64,000 nucleotides of DNA from Catenibacillus scindens (GTDB lineage Bacteria; Bacillota; Clostridia; Lachnospirales; Lachnospiraceae), in NCBI RefSeq assembly GCF_014202115.1, contig NZ_JACHFW010000003.1:1-64000 (forward strand), in the 5' to 3' direction. Within the stretch, counting starts at the first letter, position 1. Every line of letters begins with the position of its first letter. Below, piece by piece: positions 8,124 through 15,964 of the stretch. Under the pieces are notes generated by a model. It searched no databases, was not told where the DNA came from, and saw only the letters and a list, made by a program, of their open reading frames with translations. The translations under genes and the position numbers were made by a program.

Positions 8124-8906
8124 ATGAAGAAAAAGTATTTCTTTTTTGATATTGACGGCACTCTGACCCTGCGCGATCCTATTACGAAAGAATCTTACGT
8201 CCCCGAATCCACACGGCGGACTTTAAAACAACTAAAAGAGAAAGGCCACTTTGTCTCTGTAGCCACCGGACGGGCTCACTGGATGGCCATGGATGTTGTC
8301 AACCTGATCGGTATTGACAACCTGGTGACTGACGGCGGCAACGGCATTGTCCTGGGCGGCGAGCTGGTAGAGCTTCTGCCTCTGGATCCTGAAAAAGCCG
8401 CAGCGCTGTGTAACGAGCTTACAAAAGACGGCCGAGGCGTGGGCGTTATGCTTCACGACGATAACCGCCTTTATTTTAAAGATGACAATTACGCACAGCA
8501 AAATCCGGAATTTTCTTCATTTATGCGGTATATTGTGGATGAGAACCTGGATTTTGCCAAAGAAAAGATTTACAAAATTTTTGTCAGCATTACAGAGGAA
8601 GAGGAGGAAAAGTATCCCATCTTAAAAACCATGCCCCATATGCGGTATCATCCCAATAACCTTATGATCGAGCCTGCGGACAAATATGCCGGAATCACAC
8701 GGGTTATGAAATTTCTTAACGGGGATATGGCGGACGTTGTTGTATTTGGCGACGGCTGGAATGATATGGATATGTTTTCCAAAGCGCCCATGTCCATTGC
8801 CATGGGCAACAGCGTAGACGCATTAAAAGAAATCGCCACCTTTGTCACCAAAGGGGCCGATGACGGCGGCATTGAATATGCCTGCCGGCATTTTGGATGG
8901 ATTTAA
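8124..8906 (+). CDS. HAD superfamily hydrolase, Cof type, 260 aa
   Basis: Mg-dependent phosphatase of HAD subfamily IIB. Motif I is FFDIDGTLTL (residues 7-16, nucleophile Asp). Motif II falls in FVSVATGRAH, the motif III Lys probably near KYAGITRVMKFL, and motif IV is VVFGDGWNDMDMF near 210. The insertion between motifs II and III is the C2B cap typical of sugar-phosphate phosphatases. It starts 3 bases after trxB stops, so the two are cotranscribed and probably coupled. The substrate cannot be read from sequence. Confidence 0.93.
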   Translation: MKKKYFFFDIDGTLTLRDPITKESYVPESTRRTLKQLKEKGHFVSVATGRAHWMAMDVVNLIGIDNLVTDGGNGIVLGGELVELLPLDPEKAAALCNELTKDGRGVGVMLHDDNRLYFKDDNYAQQNPEFSSFMRYIVDENLDFAKEKIYKIFVSITEEEEEKYPILKTMPHMRYHPNNLMIEPADKYAGITRVMKFLNGDMADVVVFGDGWNDMDMFSKAPMSIAMGNSVDALKEIATFVTKGADDGGIEYACRHFGWI

Positions 8907-8953
8907 ACATTGGGACAGACTAAACATACAGGTCATTTTTTGGAGGTGGGATA

Positions 8954-9895
8954 ATGGCCATTAAACAAAATTTTCACTATAAATCCAGCGATGGTATACA
9001 TAAGATCAACGGCTACCGCTGGCTTCCAGACCAGGGGACATATCTGGGCATTGTCCAGATCGTTCATGGTATGGTGGAATATGTTGACCGATATGATGAT
9101 TTCGCCCGTTTTCTCTGCGATAACGGTTATATTGTCGTAGGTGAGGATCATCTGGGCCATGGAGGCTCTGTGAAAAATGAGAGTGAGTGGGGATATTTTA
9201 CAAAATATGACGGATTTAACTATATTATCAAAGATCTCCACGCCCTTCACCGCCAGCAGGCCAAAGAGTTTCCCGATCTTCCCTACTTTTTTCTCGGACA
9301 CAGCATGGGATCTTTCCTTACCCGTATTTATATCAGCCTTTACGGTAAAAGTCTTGCCGGCGCTATCATCATGGGCACCGGCAACCAGCCCCCGGCCCTT
9401 GCCTTCGCAGGCAAGCTCCTGGCTAATGTCATTGCTCTGATCAAGGGGGATAAATATCGGAGCCAATTTCTCAACCGGCTGGCTTTCGGCGCTTACAACA
9501 AAAAGTTCCGTCCGGCAAGAACACCCTATGACTGGCTGACGAAAGATACCCATGTTGTGGACGCTTACATGAAGGACCCTAGGTGTACCTTTATTTTCAC
9601 AGTCAGCGCCTATAAAGAACTGTTCGACGGCATTATATATGTGGGACGCCGGTCCAATATTTCAAAAACGCCGTCCCGGCTCCCTTTGCTCCTAACCTCC
9701 GGGGCCAAAGACCCTGTAGGCGATTTTGGAAAAGGAGTTATCCATGTTTACGATATGTACAAAACTGCAGGCATCGACGACGTTTCCATCAAACTTTATG
9801 ACGATGACCGTCATGAAATCTTAAACGAGACGGACCGCGCCCAGGTTTATGAGGATATTCTGGCCTGGCTGACAAGAAACACTCATTTGGAGTAA
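8954..9895 (+). CDS. Alpha/beta hydrolase (serine aminopeptidase S33 / monoacylglycerol lipase-like), 313 aa
   Basis: The fold is recognisable from IVQIVHGMVEYVDRYDDFARFL (oxyanion region), the GEDHLGHGGS segment, the nucleophile elbow GHSMGSFLTRIY near residue 117, a late Asp in TSGAKDPVGDFG, and the final His in DDDRHEILNE. This matches the Hydrolase_4 family of lysophospholipases/monoglyceride lipases. There is no signal peptide, so it is cytoplasmic. TTGGAGGTGGG precedes the ATG. It sits in the trxB operon. Its TAA stop overlaps the first bases of a repeat element (9892 onward). Confidence 0.93.
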   Translation: MAIKQNFHYKSSDGIHKINGYRWLPDQGTYLGIVQIVHGMVEYVDRYDDFARFLCDNGYIVVGEDHLGHGGSVKNESEWGYFTKYDGFNYIIKDLHALHRQQAKEFPDLPYFFLGHSMGSFLTRIYISLYGKSLAGAIIMGTGNQPPALAFAGKLLANVIALIKGDKYRSQFLNRLAFGAYNKKFRPARTPYDWLTKDTHVVDAYMKDPRCTFIFTVSAYKELFDGIIYVGRRSNISKTPSRLPLLLTSGAKDPVGDFGKGVIHVYDMYKTAGIDDVSIKLYDDDRHEILNETDRAQVYEDILAWLTRNTHLE

Positions 9896-9919
9896 CAGTT
9901 CAGCCATCAGAGATGGCAG
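9892..9919. repeat. Half copy of the GTAAC palindromic element (copy 3)
   Basis: GTAACAGTTCAGCCATCAG followed by AGATGG matches the left half of full copies; the right arm is absent. Its TAA is the stop codon of the upstream hydrolase. The sequence that follows it carries the GGCAGGAGG used as ribosome binding site by the next gene. Confidence 0.7.
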
Positions 9920-9932
9920 GAGGTATGATATT

Positions 9933-10370
9933 ATGGATAAACTTTTAAACAAATGTATTGAGTTTGCACAGATGGCCCACAAGGGCCAGAGAGATAAAGG
10001 CGGCGCCGATTATATCGGCCACCCCCTCAGGGTGATGGAGCAGATGGATACTACAGAAGAAAAGATTGTAGCAGTTTTACATGACATCCTTGAGGATACC
10101 TATTACACGATCACAGATCTTTACTCCATCCTGGGGATTCCTGATAACCTTATTGAGTCCCTGATCCTGCTGAAACGAAGAAAAGGAGAAAATTACATGA
10201 CCTACATACAGTCTCTTACCAAAGACCCTATGGCAGTTGCCGTAAAAATCGCGGATCTTAAAGATAACATGGATCTTTCCCGACTGCCTGCAGTGACGGA
10301 TCATGATCTGGAACGTCAGAAAAGATACGCCGAGGCTCTGGAAACCCTCTACGCAGCACAGGCCCAGTAA
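9933..10370 (+). CDS. HD-domain protein, RelA/SpoT-hydrolase-like, 145 aa
   Basis: Small stand-alone metal-dependent phosphohydrolase related to the hydrolase domain of SpoT/Mesh1. Visible: AHKGQRDKGGADYIGHPLRVM (first His and H-P), VAVLHDILEDT (the HD metal pair with ED, near residue 47), and AVKIADLKDNMDLSR (the late Asp/N motif, near 95). There is no synthetase, TGS or ACT domain. Members of this family act on ppGpp or other nucleotides, but the substrate here is unproven. Last gene of the trxB cluster. Its AGGAGG lies at the edge of a truncated repeat element. Confidence 0.88.
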   Translation: MDKLLNKCIEFAQMAHKGQRDKGGADYIGHPLRVMEQMDTTEEKIVAVLHDILEDTYYTITDLYSILGIPDNLIESLILLKRRKGENYMTYIQSLTKDPMAVAVKIADLKDNMDLSRLPAVTDHDLERQKRYAEALETLYAAQAQ

Positions 10371-10374
10371 GCAC

Positions 10375-10424
10375 AGGCGGCGCCGGGAGTATTAAATGCT
10401 CCTCCCGGTGCCGCCTCTTTCTTT
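10375..10424 (+). terminator. Rho-independent terminator of the trxB operon
   Basis: Arms AGGCGGCGCCGGGAG and CTCCCGGTGCCGCCT (one G-T pair) with a 12-base loop, followed by CTTTCTTT. It begins 5 bases after the HD protein's stop. Confidence 0.92.
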
Positions 10425-10505
10425 GACAGATTATACCTTGCCCATAGCCTCCACAGCCTGAAATCAAGACTCCTGCCACTGATACTGATTTATTATTCTC
10501 ACCGC

Positions 10506-11249
10506 TTATAGAGACAAAAGTTTTACCCCTTCTGATAAAACTTTTCCGATACTGTCGTGAATCAGCAAATTGGCATAATGATCGTAGGGCGTCTCGCTTT
10601 TGTTAATCAGCACAAGCCGGTCCCCGCTGTAGCAGCGGACAAACCCTGCCGCCGGGTACACATTTAAAGATGTTCCGCCAACAATGAGCATATCTGCGTT
10701 TTCTATCGCCGCTATACTTTTTTGGATCACTTTTTCATCCAGAGACTCCTCATAGAGGACAACGTCGGGGCGGATCACGCCGCCGCAGGCGTCGCACCGG
10801 GGAACCCCTTTGCTATTGAGGATCACGTCCAGTGAAAACTTTTTATGACATTTCATACAGTAATTTCTCAAGACAGATCCGTGAAGCTCATACACCGTCT
10901 TACTTCCCGCCGCCTGGTGAAGGCCGTCAATATTCTGAGTCACCACAGCGGTCAGCTTTGACATTTGCTCTAAGTTTGCCAGCGCTTTGTGAGCATCGTT
11001 GGGCGAAGCGTCGGGATACAGCATCGTCGAACGGTAAAATTCATAGAATTTTTCCGTATTGCGCATAAAAAATGTGTGGGACAGCATTTCTTCCGGCGGA
11101 TAGCCATAATTTTTCTTCGTATTATAAATTCCCTGCTCGCTCCTGAAATCGGGAATATTGCTCTCCGTAGACACTCCCGCCCCGCCAAAAAAGACAATAC
11201 TTCGGCTTGCTTTCATCATCTGAGCCAGTTTTTTTACCTCATCGGTCAT
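10506..11249 (-). CDS. NAD-dependent protein deacetylase, Sir2 family, 247 aa
   Basis: Removes acyl groups from lysines using NAD+, giving nicotinamide and O-acetyl-ADP-ribose. NAD-binding GGAGVSTESNIPDFRS near residue 20; catalytic TQNIDGLHQAAG near 105 with the His in YELHGS; structural zinc site from two pairs, CMKCHKK and CDACGG; then VGGTSLNVYPA. At 247 residues it is a typical bacterial sirtuin of the Thermotoga/Bacillus class. Its ATG overlaps the stop of the upstream TPR gene (ATGA), so the two are translationally coupled. Confidence 0.96.
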   Translation of the reverse strand: MTDEVKKLAQMMKASRSIVFFGGAGVSTESNIPDFRSEQGIYNTKKNYGYPPEEMLSHTFFMRNTEKFYEFYRSTMLYPDASPNDAHKALANLEQMSKLTAVVTQNIDGLHQAAGSKTVYELHGSVLRNYCMKCHKKFSLDVILNSKGVPRCDACGGVIRPDVVLYEESLDEKVIQKSIAAIENADMLIVGGTSLNVYPAAGFVRCYSGDRLVLINKSETPYDHYANLLIHDSIGKVLSEGVKLLSL

Positions 11250-12388
11250 GATTCCTCAACTCCTCTTTTAATTAAATTTTTCAGTCCCCGGATAGCTCCA
11301 AAGGGCCAGCGGTGTTCCATGTCTTTCAGATTGATTCCGGCTTCTTTCAAAATAGACCGATCCTTAATCTGAGTATAAGCTTTATATGCCTGCTCCATAT
11401 TTCCCATCATGGAAAATGTGTGACCTTTCATAAGAAGATAGCTCTCATCCCCGGAAATATCAAAACTCTCCTGGTACAATCGGGCCGCTTCCTCAAACTT
11501 TCCGAAAGCCGCCAGCAGGTTTGCTTTCAGCGCCAGGAGATCGGCCCCGTCCGGCTCAATAGCAATAGCTTTGGCGATCACTTTCAGGCCGTCTTTAACA
11601 AAGCCAAGCTGCTCGTTGGCCATGGCTTCGTAATAATATCCGTCCGCCTGTCCCGGAGAAAATACCGATGCCATCCTCCCATATTCTTTCAGCGTTTTCA
11701 GATCAGATATGCCCTGACACTGATCATTCATAAGCCGCCCTGCATATTTTTCACATTCCCGGATACAGCAGACATACTGAGCCTGTGCCATAGCTTTGGC
11801 TGTAGGCCGGCTTTTGGGGCCTCCGAGAAGGGCTGCCGCCTCACGGCGTATCCGGCCCTTATCTTCGTAAGATGGGACGAAGGCATAGCGGACAGGCGCC
11901 ATATCCTCCAAAGCCACCGGACTTTCCCCCGAAACTCCCACAAGCTTTTCAAGTTCCTCATATCCCGGAACATCATCTTCAATCACATAATAGAGTTTTC
12001 CGTCAAAAATACTGCCGCCGGAAGGCATACATGGCAGAAGAGACCGCCACCTCCCGTCTTTAAGCATGACCGCGTCAACGGCCCTGGCACAGATATTTCC
12101 CTCAAGAAAGATGGATGGATGGCGTACTTTTCTGTAAATTTTAGCCCTCCGGTACCATCCGCAAATTTTAAAAGCAGCTCTGGCCTCGTCCTGGCACAGA
12201 AAAATAACGGGAATATCCTCCACCCAATCGGTCAGCACAGTGCATTCATAAAAATCTTCCAGCATGGCGCCTGTGGCCAGCGTCTGGGACCTGCTGCGGC
12301 TCAGCGCCCAGCACTGCCCGTTATAATCGAAAAACTCATTCATCTTCAGTGAAGATTTATCCTCAATTTTAACCACCATAATAGCCAT
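11246..12388 (-). CDS. TPR-containing protein of unknown function, 380 aa
   Basis: The N-terminal 150 residues have no family I can name (MVVKIEDKSSLKMNEFF, WALSRSRSQTLATGA). The C-terminal half has tetratricopeptide-like helix pairs, for example YYYEAMANEQLGFVKDGLKVI, ADLLALKANLLAAFGKFEEA and SYLLMKGHTFSMMGNMEQA. No signal peptide or membrane helix is seen. The start at 12388 is preceded by AAAGGGGG; the upstream ATG at 12427 is not. Coupled to the sirtuin gene by a 4-base overlap, so a shared role in protein acylation control is possible but unproven. A transposed palindromic element lies only 16 bp upstream of the start. Confidence 0.75.
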   Translation of the reverse strand: MAIMVVKIEDKSSLKMNEFFDYNGQCWALSRSRSQTLATGAMLEDFYECTVLTDWVEDIPVIFLCQDEARAAFKICGWYRRAKIYRKVRHPSIFLEGNICARAVDAVMLKDGRWRSLLPCMPSGGSIFDGKLYYVIEDDVPGYEELEKLVGVSGESPVALEDMAPVRYAFVPSYEDKGRIRREAAALLGGPKSRPTAKAMAQAQYVCCIRECEKYAGRLMNDQCQGISDLKTLKEYGRMASVFSPGQADGYYYEAMANEQLGFVKDGLKVIAKAIAIEPDGADLLALKANLLAAFGKFEEAARLYQESFDISGDESYLLMKGHTFSMMGNMEQAYKAYTQIKDRSILKEAGINLKDMEHRWPFGAIRGLKNLIKRGVEES

Positions 12389-12403
12389 CAAAGCGCCCCC
12401 TTT

Positions 12404-12451
12404 GTCATTTTGTAACTGTTCATCCACACGGCTGAATCGTTACGTCATTTT
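12404..12451. mobile_element. Palindromic MITE-like element with 8-bp target duplication (copy 4)
   Basis: A 32-bp element (12412-12443) from GTAACTGTTCA to TGAATCGTTAC. It is bordered exactly by GTCATTTT on each side (12404-12411, 12444-12451). It sits between the divergent TPR and cyclophilin genes, just upstream of the latter's -35. Confidence 0.82.
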
Positions 12452-12455
12452 TTTC

Positions 12456-12484
12456 TTTACTTCCTCCCTGCTTTCCGATACAAT
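12456..12484 (+). promoter_or_regulatory. Probable promoter of the cyclophilin gene
   Basis: TTTACT (12456-12461), a 17-bp spacer and TACAAT (12479-12484). It starts 5 bases after the target duplication of repeat copy 4, so the insertion may affect upstream activation. Confidence 0.5.
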
Positions 12485-12559
12485 AAAAGTCAGATGGCGG
12501 TCAAAGGCTTTTTGGCCCCCCGCATCACAGTTTCAGAAAATCGAAAGGAAGTTTTTAAA

Positions 12560-13081
12560 ATGGCCCAAAATCCCATCGTTACAATTACAATGGAAAACGG
12601 CGATGTTATGAAAGCCGAATTATATCCGGAAATTGCTCCTAACACCGTCAACAATTTTATCTCCCTGATAAAAAAGGGGTTCTACGACGGTATCATCTTC
12701 CACCGCGTCATCAACGGCTTTATGATCCAGGGCGGCTGCCCTCAGGGCAACGGCATGGGAGGCCCCGGCTATACCATCCGCGGAGAATTTTCCAACAACG
12801 GATTTACAAATCAGTTAAAGCACACTCCCGGCGTATTATCCATGGCCCGCACAATGATGCCAAACTCCGCCGGCTCACAGTTTTTCATCATGCATAAAAC
12901 ATCCCCACATCTTGACGGGGAATACGCCGCATTCGGAAAGATCACCGAGGGCATGGACATTGTAGATAAGATCGCCACCTGCAAAACAGACTACAGCGAT
13001 CGCCCTGTCAGTGATCAGCGGATCAAATCCATGACTGTTGAGACCTTTGGCGTAGAGTATCCGGAACCGGAAAAAATGTAA
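12560..13081 (+). CDS. Peptidyl-prolyl cis-trans isomerase, cyclophilin type, 173 aa
   Basis: Cytoplasmic prolyl isomerase; no signal peptide. Family motifs: FHRVINGFMIQGGCPQGNGMGGPGY (active-site Arg and the FMxQGG stretch), SMARTMMPNSAGSQFFI (substrate-binding S/A-x-A and QFFI), and LDGEYAAFGKITEGMD. Length is standard for bacterial PpiB. GAAAGGAAG precedes the chosen ATG; an in-frame ATG at 12494 lacks support. Monocistronic with a terminator. Confidence 0.96.
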   Translation: MAQNPIVTITMENGDVMKAELYPEIAPNTVNNFISLIKKGFYDGIIFHRVINGFMIQGGCPQGNGMGGPGYTIRGEFSNNGFTNQLKHTPGVLSMARTMMPNSAGSQFFIMHKTSPHLDGEYAAFGKITEGMDIVDKIATCKTDYSDRPVSDQRIKSMTVETFGVEYPEPEKM

Positions 13082-13089
13082 TCTTTCAC

Positions 13090-13131
13090 AGCAGCTTCTT
13101 CTCCCATCGGGAGGGAAGCTGCTTTTTTTCT
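13090..13131 (+). terminator. Rho-independent terminator after cyclophilin
   Basis: Arms AGCAGCTTC and GAAGCTGCT with an inner CTCCC/GGGAG stem, followed by seven T. Confidence 0.92.
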
Positions 13132-13207
13132 TTATTTATTATACTCCCCCATTTTCTTTTTGAAAAGCCTTATCCGTGAGCCAGCGCATCAGCGCAGCGT
13201 AGGCGCG

Positions 13208-13411
13208 GGCTGAACTGTTACTAATGTAACGCACCATCAGATAAATTGAGCCGCAGCCAATCTGGCACCATAAAAATTCAAAAAACTGGATATACTGACA
13301 CAGCCAGTTTCGTGATACAATACGGAAAACGTTATGATACAGCCTACGGCTGCATTATGGCAAAGTTCGCAGCAGTTCAGCCCTGTCCATCCCCGGCGGC
13401 TGAATTGCTGC
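13208..13411. repeat. Degenerate palindromic-element cluster (copies 5 and 6)
   Basis: Within the 442-bp gap 13082-13523. Copy 5 is a right-end fragment GGCTGAACTGTTAC (13208-13221). Copy 6 spans 13369-13411 with arms GCAGCAGTTCAGCC and GGCTGAATTGCTGC, terminal bases diverged. No convincing target duplication is seen for either. Between them lie a small CAGCC/GGCTG hairpin (13340-13353) and AT-rich sequence with no frame resembling a gene. Confidence 0.6.
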
Positions 13412-13502
13412 AAAAATTGTAACTATTCAGCCATGTCTCTCGGATTCCCGCAGCTAACGCTGCTTTACCGCCGCTTGCGCGGCTGAATAGTTACCAAAAA
13501 TT
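13411..13502. mobile_element. 76-bp palindromic MITE-like element with 8-bp target duplication (copy 7)
   Basis: The element is 13419-13494, from GTAACTATTCAGCC to GGCTGAATAGTTAC. It is flanked by CAAAAATT on both sides (13411-13418, 13495-13502). It is about 94% identical to, and the same length as, copy 12 at 62182. It lies in the 5' leader of the ECF gene, ending about 20 bp before its ribosome binding site. Confidence 0.87.
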
Positions 13503-13523
13503 CATCAGCGAGGTGACAATCTT

Positions 13524-14081
13524 ATGAAACAGACCAAACTGCGTTCCATCGTTATGACCGCTTTCTTTGCCGCCATTATTTTTGTGGGCATTCAGGCGTT
13601 CCGTATTCCCCTTCCTGCGGCTGTCGGCACTCCATTTCTCCACTTCGGACATATTTTTGTTGTGCTGGCGGTTCTCATGCTCGGACCGAAACGCTCCGCC
13701 ATTGCCGGAGTGACAGGACTGGTGATCTTTGACATTTTAAACGGATATATCCATTCTATCCCCAATGTCTTTGTGACCACCCTTGTGAAATGTCTGGTGA
13801 CCGGCATGGTTTTCCTGGCCCTTAAAAAGAAAGGAGAAAATAATTCCAGAAAGGAATATATATTCGCCATACTCTGCGCCGCCATTTACGGTGTGTGCAG
13901 TATTGTCCTGGACTTCGTATGGTCCAGCAGCGAGCTGATCCTGGCCGGAAGCTCTGTCCAGGCCGCCCTGACAGCGGAGGTGACCGCTATCCCGGCCACG
14001 ATCATTAACGCTATATTTACCGTTGCCGGCACTGCAATCCTCTATCTTCCGGTGGAAAGGGGGTATCAGTTATGGAAATAA
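13524..14081 (+). CDS. ECF transporter S component, 185 aa
   Basis: Membrane substrate-binding subunit of an energy-coupling-factor vitamin/cofactor transporter. Predicted five to six helices, starting SIVMTAFFAAIIFVGIQAF. TPFLHFGHIFVVLAVLMLGPKRSAIAG followed by FDILNGY is the typical S-component pattern. No energising module (EcfT, EcfA) lies nearby, so it probably uses a shared one. It overlaps the M24 peptidase gene by 10 bp. The substrate is not readable; no known riboswitch is visible in the leader, which is instead filled with repeat elements. Confidence 0.85.
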   Translation: MKQTKLRSIVMTAFFAAIIFVGIQAFRIPLPAAVGTPFLHFGHIFVVLAVLMLGPKRSAIAGVTGLVIFDILNGYIHSIPNVFVTTLVKCLVTGMVFLALKKKGENNSRKEYIFAILCAAIYGVCSIVLDFVWSSSELILAGSSVQAALTAEVTAIPATIINAIFTVAGTAILYLPVERGYQLWK

Positions 14082-15241
14082 GCAAAGCACAGACAATACT
14101 GCGCCAGTGGGGTCTGGATGGCTGGCTGTTTACAGATTTTCACGGCCACGATTTTATCACCAGAGAATTTCTCAACCTGGGAGACCGTACATGTACCCGC
14201 CGGCTCTTTTACTATATTCCTGCCAGCGGCAGTCCACAAAAGATCCTGTCCGCCATTGAGCCGTTGCTCCTTGACCATCTTCCCGGAGAGAAGCATCTCT
14301 ACAAAGGCATCGCCCAGCAAAAGCAGATCCTGTCCCGGATTCTCCTCCCCGGTCTGAAAGTTGCCTGCCAGTATTCACCCGGCGGCAATGTTCCCACCAT
14401 CAGCTCCATGGATGCCGAACTTTTAGAATACTTGAAAAGTTTTCACATTAGTCCGGTGTCCAGTGCCAATCTGATCCAGAATTTCGGCGCTGTGCTGACC
14501 CCAGAGCAGATTGAAAGCCACCGACAGGCCGGTGTGATTATCCACCGCATTCTTGACCGGACATTTTCCTGGATCAGGGAAAGTCTCAATGCCGGACATG
14601 AGATTGATGAATGGATGCTCCTTAAACAGATGGAGAACTTTATCAAAGAAGAACCTATCTATATGGACTCGCCGCCATTTTTCGGCATTGATGAACACGG
14701 CTGCGATCCGGGCTATGAGCCCACTCCCGCCACAGCTAAAACGATCTGTGAGGGCAGCCGCCTGATCATCGACATTGCCGGGCGGCTCCCGGAGGACGAC
14801 GCCGTCTACTATGATATTTCCTGGTGTATGAACGTAGGGCCCAATATAGATCCGGAATATGACCGGCTTTTTCACATCGTCAACGACGCCCGCCATCAGG
14901 CTGTGGATTATATCCGCTGCCATCTTGAGCAAAACATGCCGGTCCACGGCTGCGACGTGGACGCATTTGTCCAGTCCATCCTGAAAAAAGAAGGTCTTGC
15001 CAACTATATTATGCACCGCACCGGCCACAACATCGGCCATGAGTGCCACGGCATGGGCGCCAACCTGGATGACTATGAAACCCACGATGACCGCTGCCTG
15101 CTCCCCGGCACGATGTTTTCTGTGGAACCCGGCGTGTACACGGAACGCTACGGCGTCCGCCTGGAATTTGACGTTCACATCACCCCGGATAAAAGGCTGG
15201 AAATTTACGGCCCTATCCAGGATGAAATTCTTATTATTTAA
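14072..15241 (+). CDS. M24 family metallopeptidase (Xaa-Pro aminopeptidase-like), 389 aa
   Basis: The N-terminal creatinase-like domain (about 1-150; DGWLFTDFHGHDFITREFL) precedes a pita-bread M24 catalytic domain. Metal-ligand regions visible: RLIIDIAGRLPEDDAVYYDISW (the two Asp), HRTGHNIGHECHG (His), MFSVEPGVYTE (Glu) and RLEFDVHI (last Glu). This fits a dinuclear-metal aminopeptidase or prolidase. No signal peptide. The gene overlaps the upstream ECF gene by 10 bp, with AAAGGGGG ahead of its ATG, so the two are coupled. A second S component follows, which suggests joint handling of a peptide-linked or amidated nutrient (inference). Confidence 0.92.
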   Translation: MEISKAQTILRQWGLDGWLFTDFHGHDFITREFLNLGDRTCTRRLFYYIPASGSPQKILSAIEPLLLDHLPGEKHLYKGIAQQKQILSRILLPGLKVACQYSPGGNVPTISSMDAELLEYLKSFHISPVSSANLIQNFGAVLTPEQIESHRQAGVIIHRILDRTFSWIRESLNAGHEIDEWMLLKQMENFIKEEPIYMDSPPFFGIDEHGCDPGYEPTPATAKTICEGSRLIIDIAGRLPEDDAVYYDISWCMNVGPNIDPEYDRLFHIVNDARHQAVDYIRCHLEQNMPVHGCDVDAFVQSILKKEGLANYIMHRTGHNIGHECHGMGANLDDYETHDDRCLLPGTMFSVEPGVYTERYGVRLEFDVHITPDKRLEIYGPIQDEILII

Positions 15242-15266
15242 AATCTATTTCGTAAATACTAAAGTT

Positions 15267-15313
15267 CATGAAGCCAGCGCCCCCAGACATTAACCGGGGG
15301 TTCGGGCACTCAT
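15267..15313 (+). promoter_or_regulatory. Structured leader hairpin before the second ECF gene
   Basis: Nested pairing: CATGA/TCATG outside, GCC/GGC, then CCCCC/GGGGG around an A-rich 11-base loop. It is followed at once by GAAAGGAG. There is no T tract, so it is not a simple terminator. I do not recognise it as a known riboswitch class. Confidence 0.4.
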
Positions 15314-15336
15314 GGCCATAGAAAGGAGACACGGAT

Positions 15337-15918
15337 ATGAATCATGAAAAACTATGGAAATTAACAATGACCGGGCTCTTTGCCGCCCTGTCCTATGTTG
15401 TCTTTACCTTTTTGCAAATAAAAATCCCCCTGCCCGGCGGTGACGCTACTTCCATCCATTTTGGAAATGCCATCTGCGTCCTGGGCGCCCTTGTCCTCGG
15501 CGGCGTCTGGGGAGGTCTGGGCGGTGCCGTCGGCATGACTATCGGCGATCTTTTTGATCCTGTTTATGTCATCTACGCACCCAAAACCTTTATCTTAAAA
15601 TTCTGCATCGGTCTCATCGCCGGTCTGATCGCCCACAGAATCGGGAAAATCAACGAAAGCAAAAATACCGGCCATATTTTAAAATATACTATCCTGGCTT
15701 GTGCTGTTTCTCTCGGCTTTAATGTGATTGCAGATCCCCTATTGGGCTATGTATACAAACTGGCTATTCTCGGCCAGCCGGCCGCCCAGGTAACTCTGGC
15801 CTGGAACTTTGCTTCCACCTCCATCAACGCAGTTACCTCATGCATCGCCTCTGTGGCCATTTTCATGGCTCTGCGCCCGGCCCTGCTCCATTCTGGTCTG
15901 ATGGCCCGGCATCGGTAA
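15337..15918 (+). CDS. ECF transporter S component, 193 aa
   Basis: Second S component, not close in sequence to the one at 13524. Helices start with LTMTGLFAALSYVVFTFLQI. ATSIHFGNAICVLGALVLGGVWGGLGGAVGMTIGDLFDP followed by YAPKTFILKFCIGL gives the TSIHFGN, GDLFDP and APKTF signature of ECF S subunits. AAAGGAG precedes the ATG. The gap of 95 bp after the M24 gene holds a hairpin leader. Substrate unknown; queuosine precursor, ribazole and pyrimidine types were considered without a deciding feature. Confidence 0.87.
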   Translation: MNHEKLWKLTMTGLFAALSYVVFTFLQIKIPLPGGDATSIHFGNAICVLGALVLGGVWGGLGGAVGMTIGDLFDPVYVIYAPKTFILKFCIGLIAGLIAHRIGKINESKNTGHILKYTILACAVSLGFNVIADPLLGYVYKLAILGQPAAQVTLAWNFASTSINAVTSCIASVAIFMALRPALLHSGLMARHR

Positions 15919-15964
15919 CGCTGCTGCCGGCCAGGGTAAGGCCGTCATTTTCCCTCAGGGGAAC

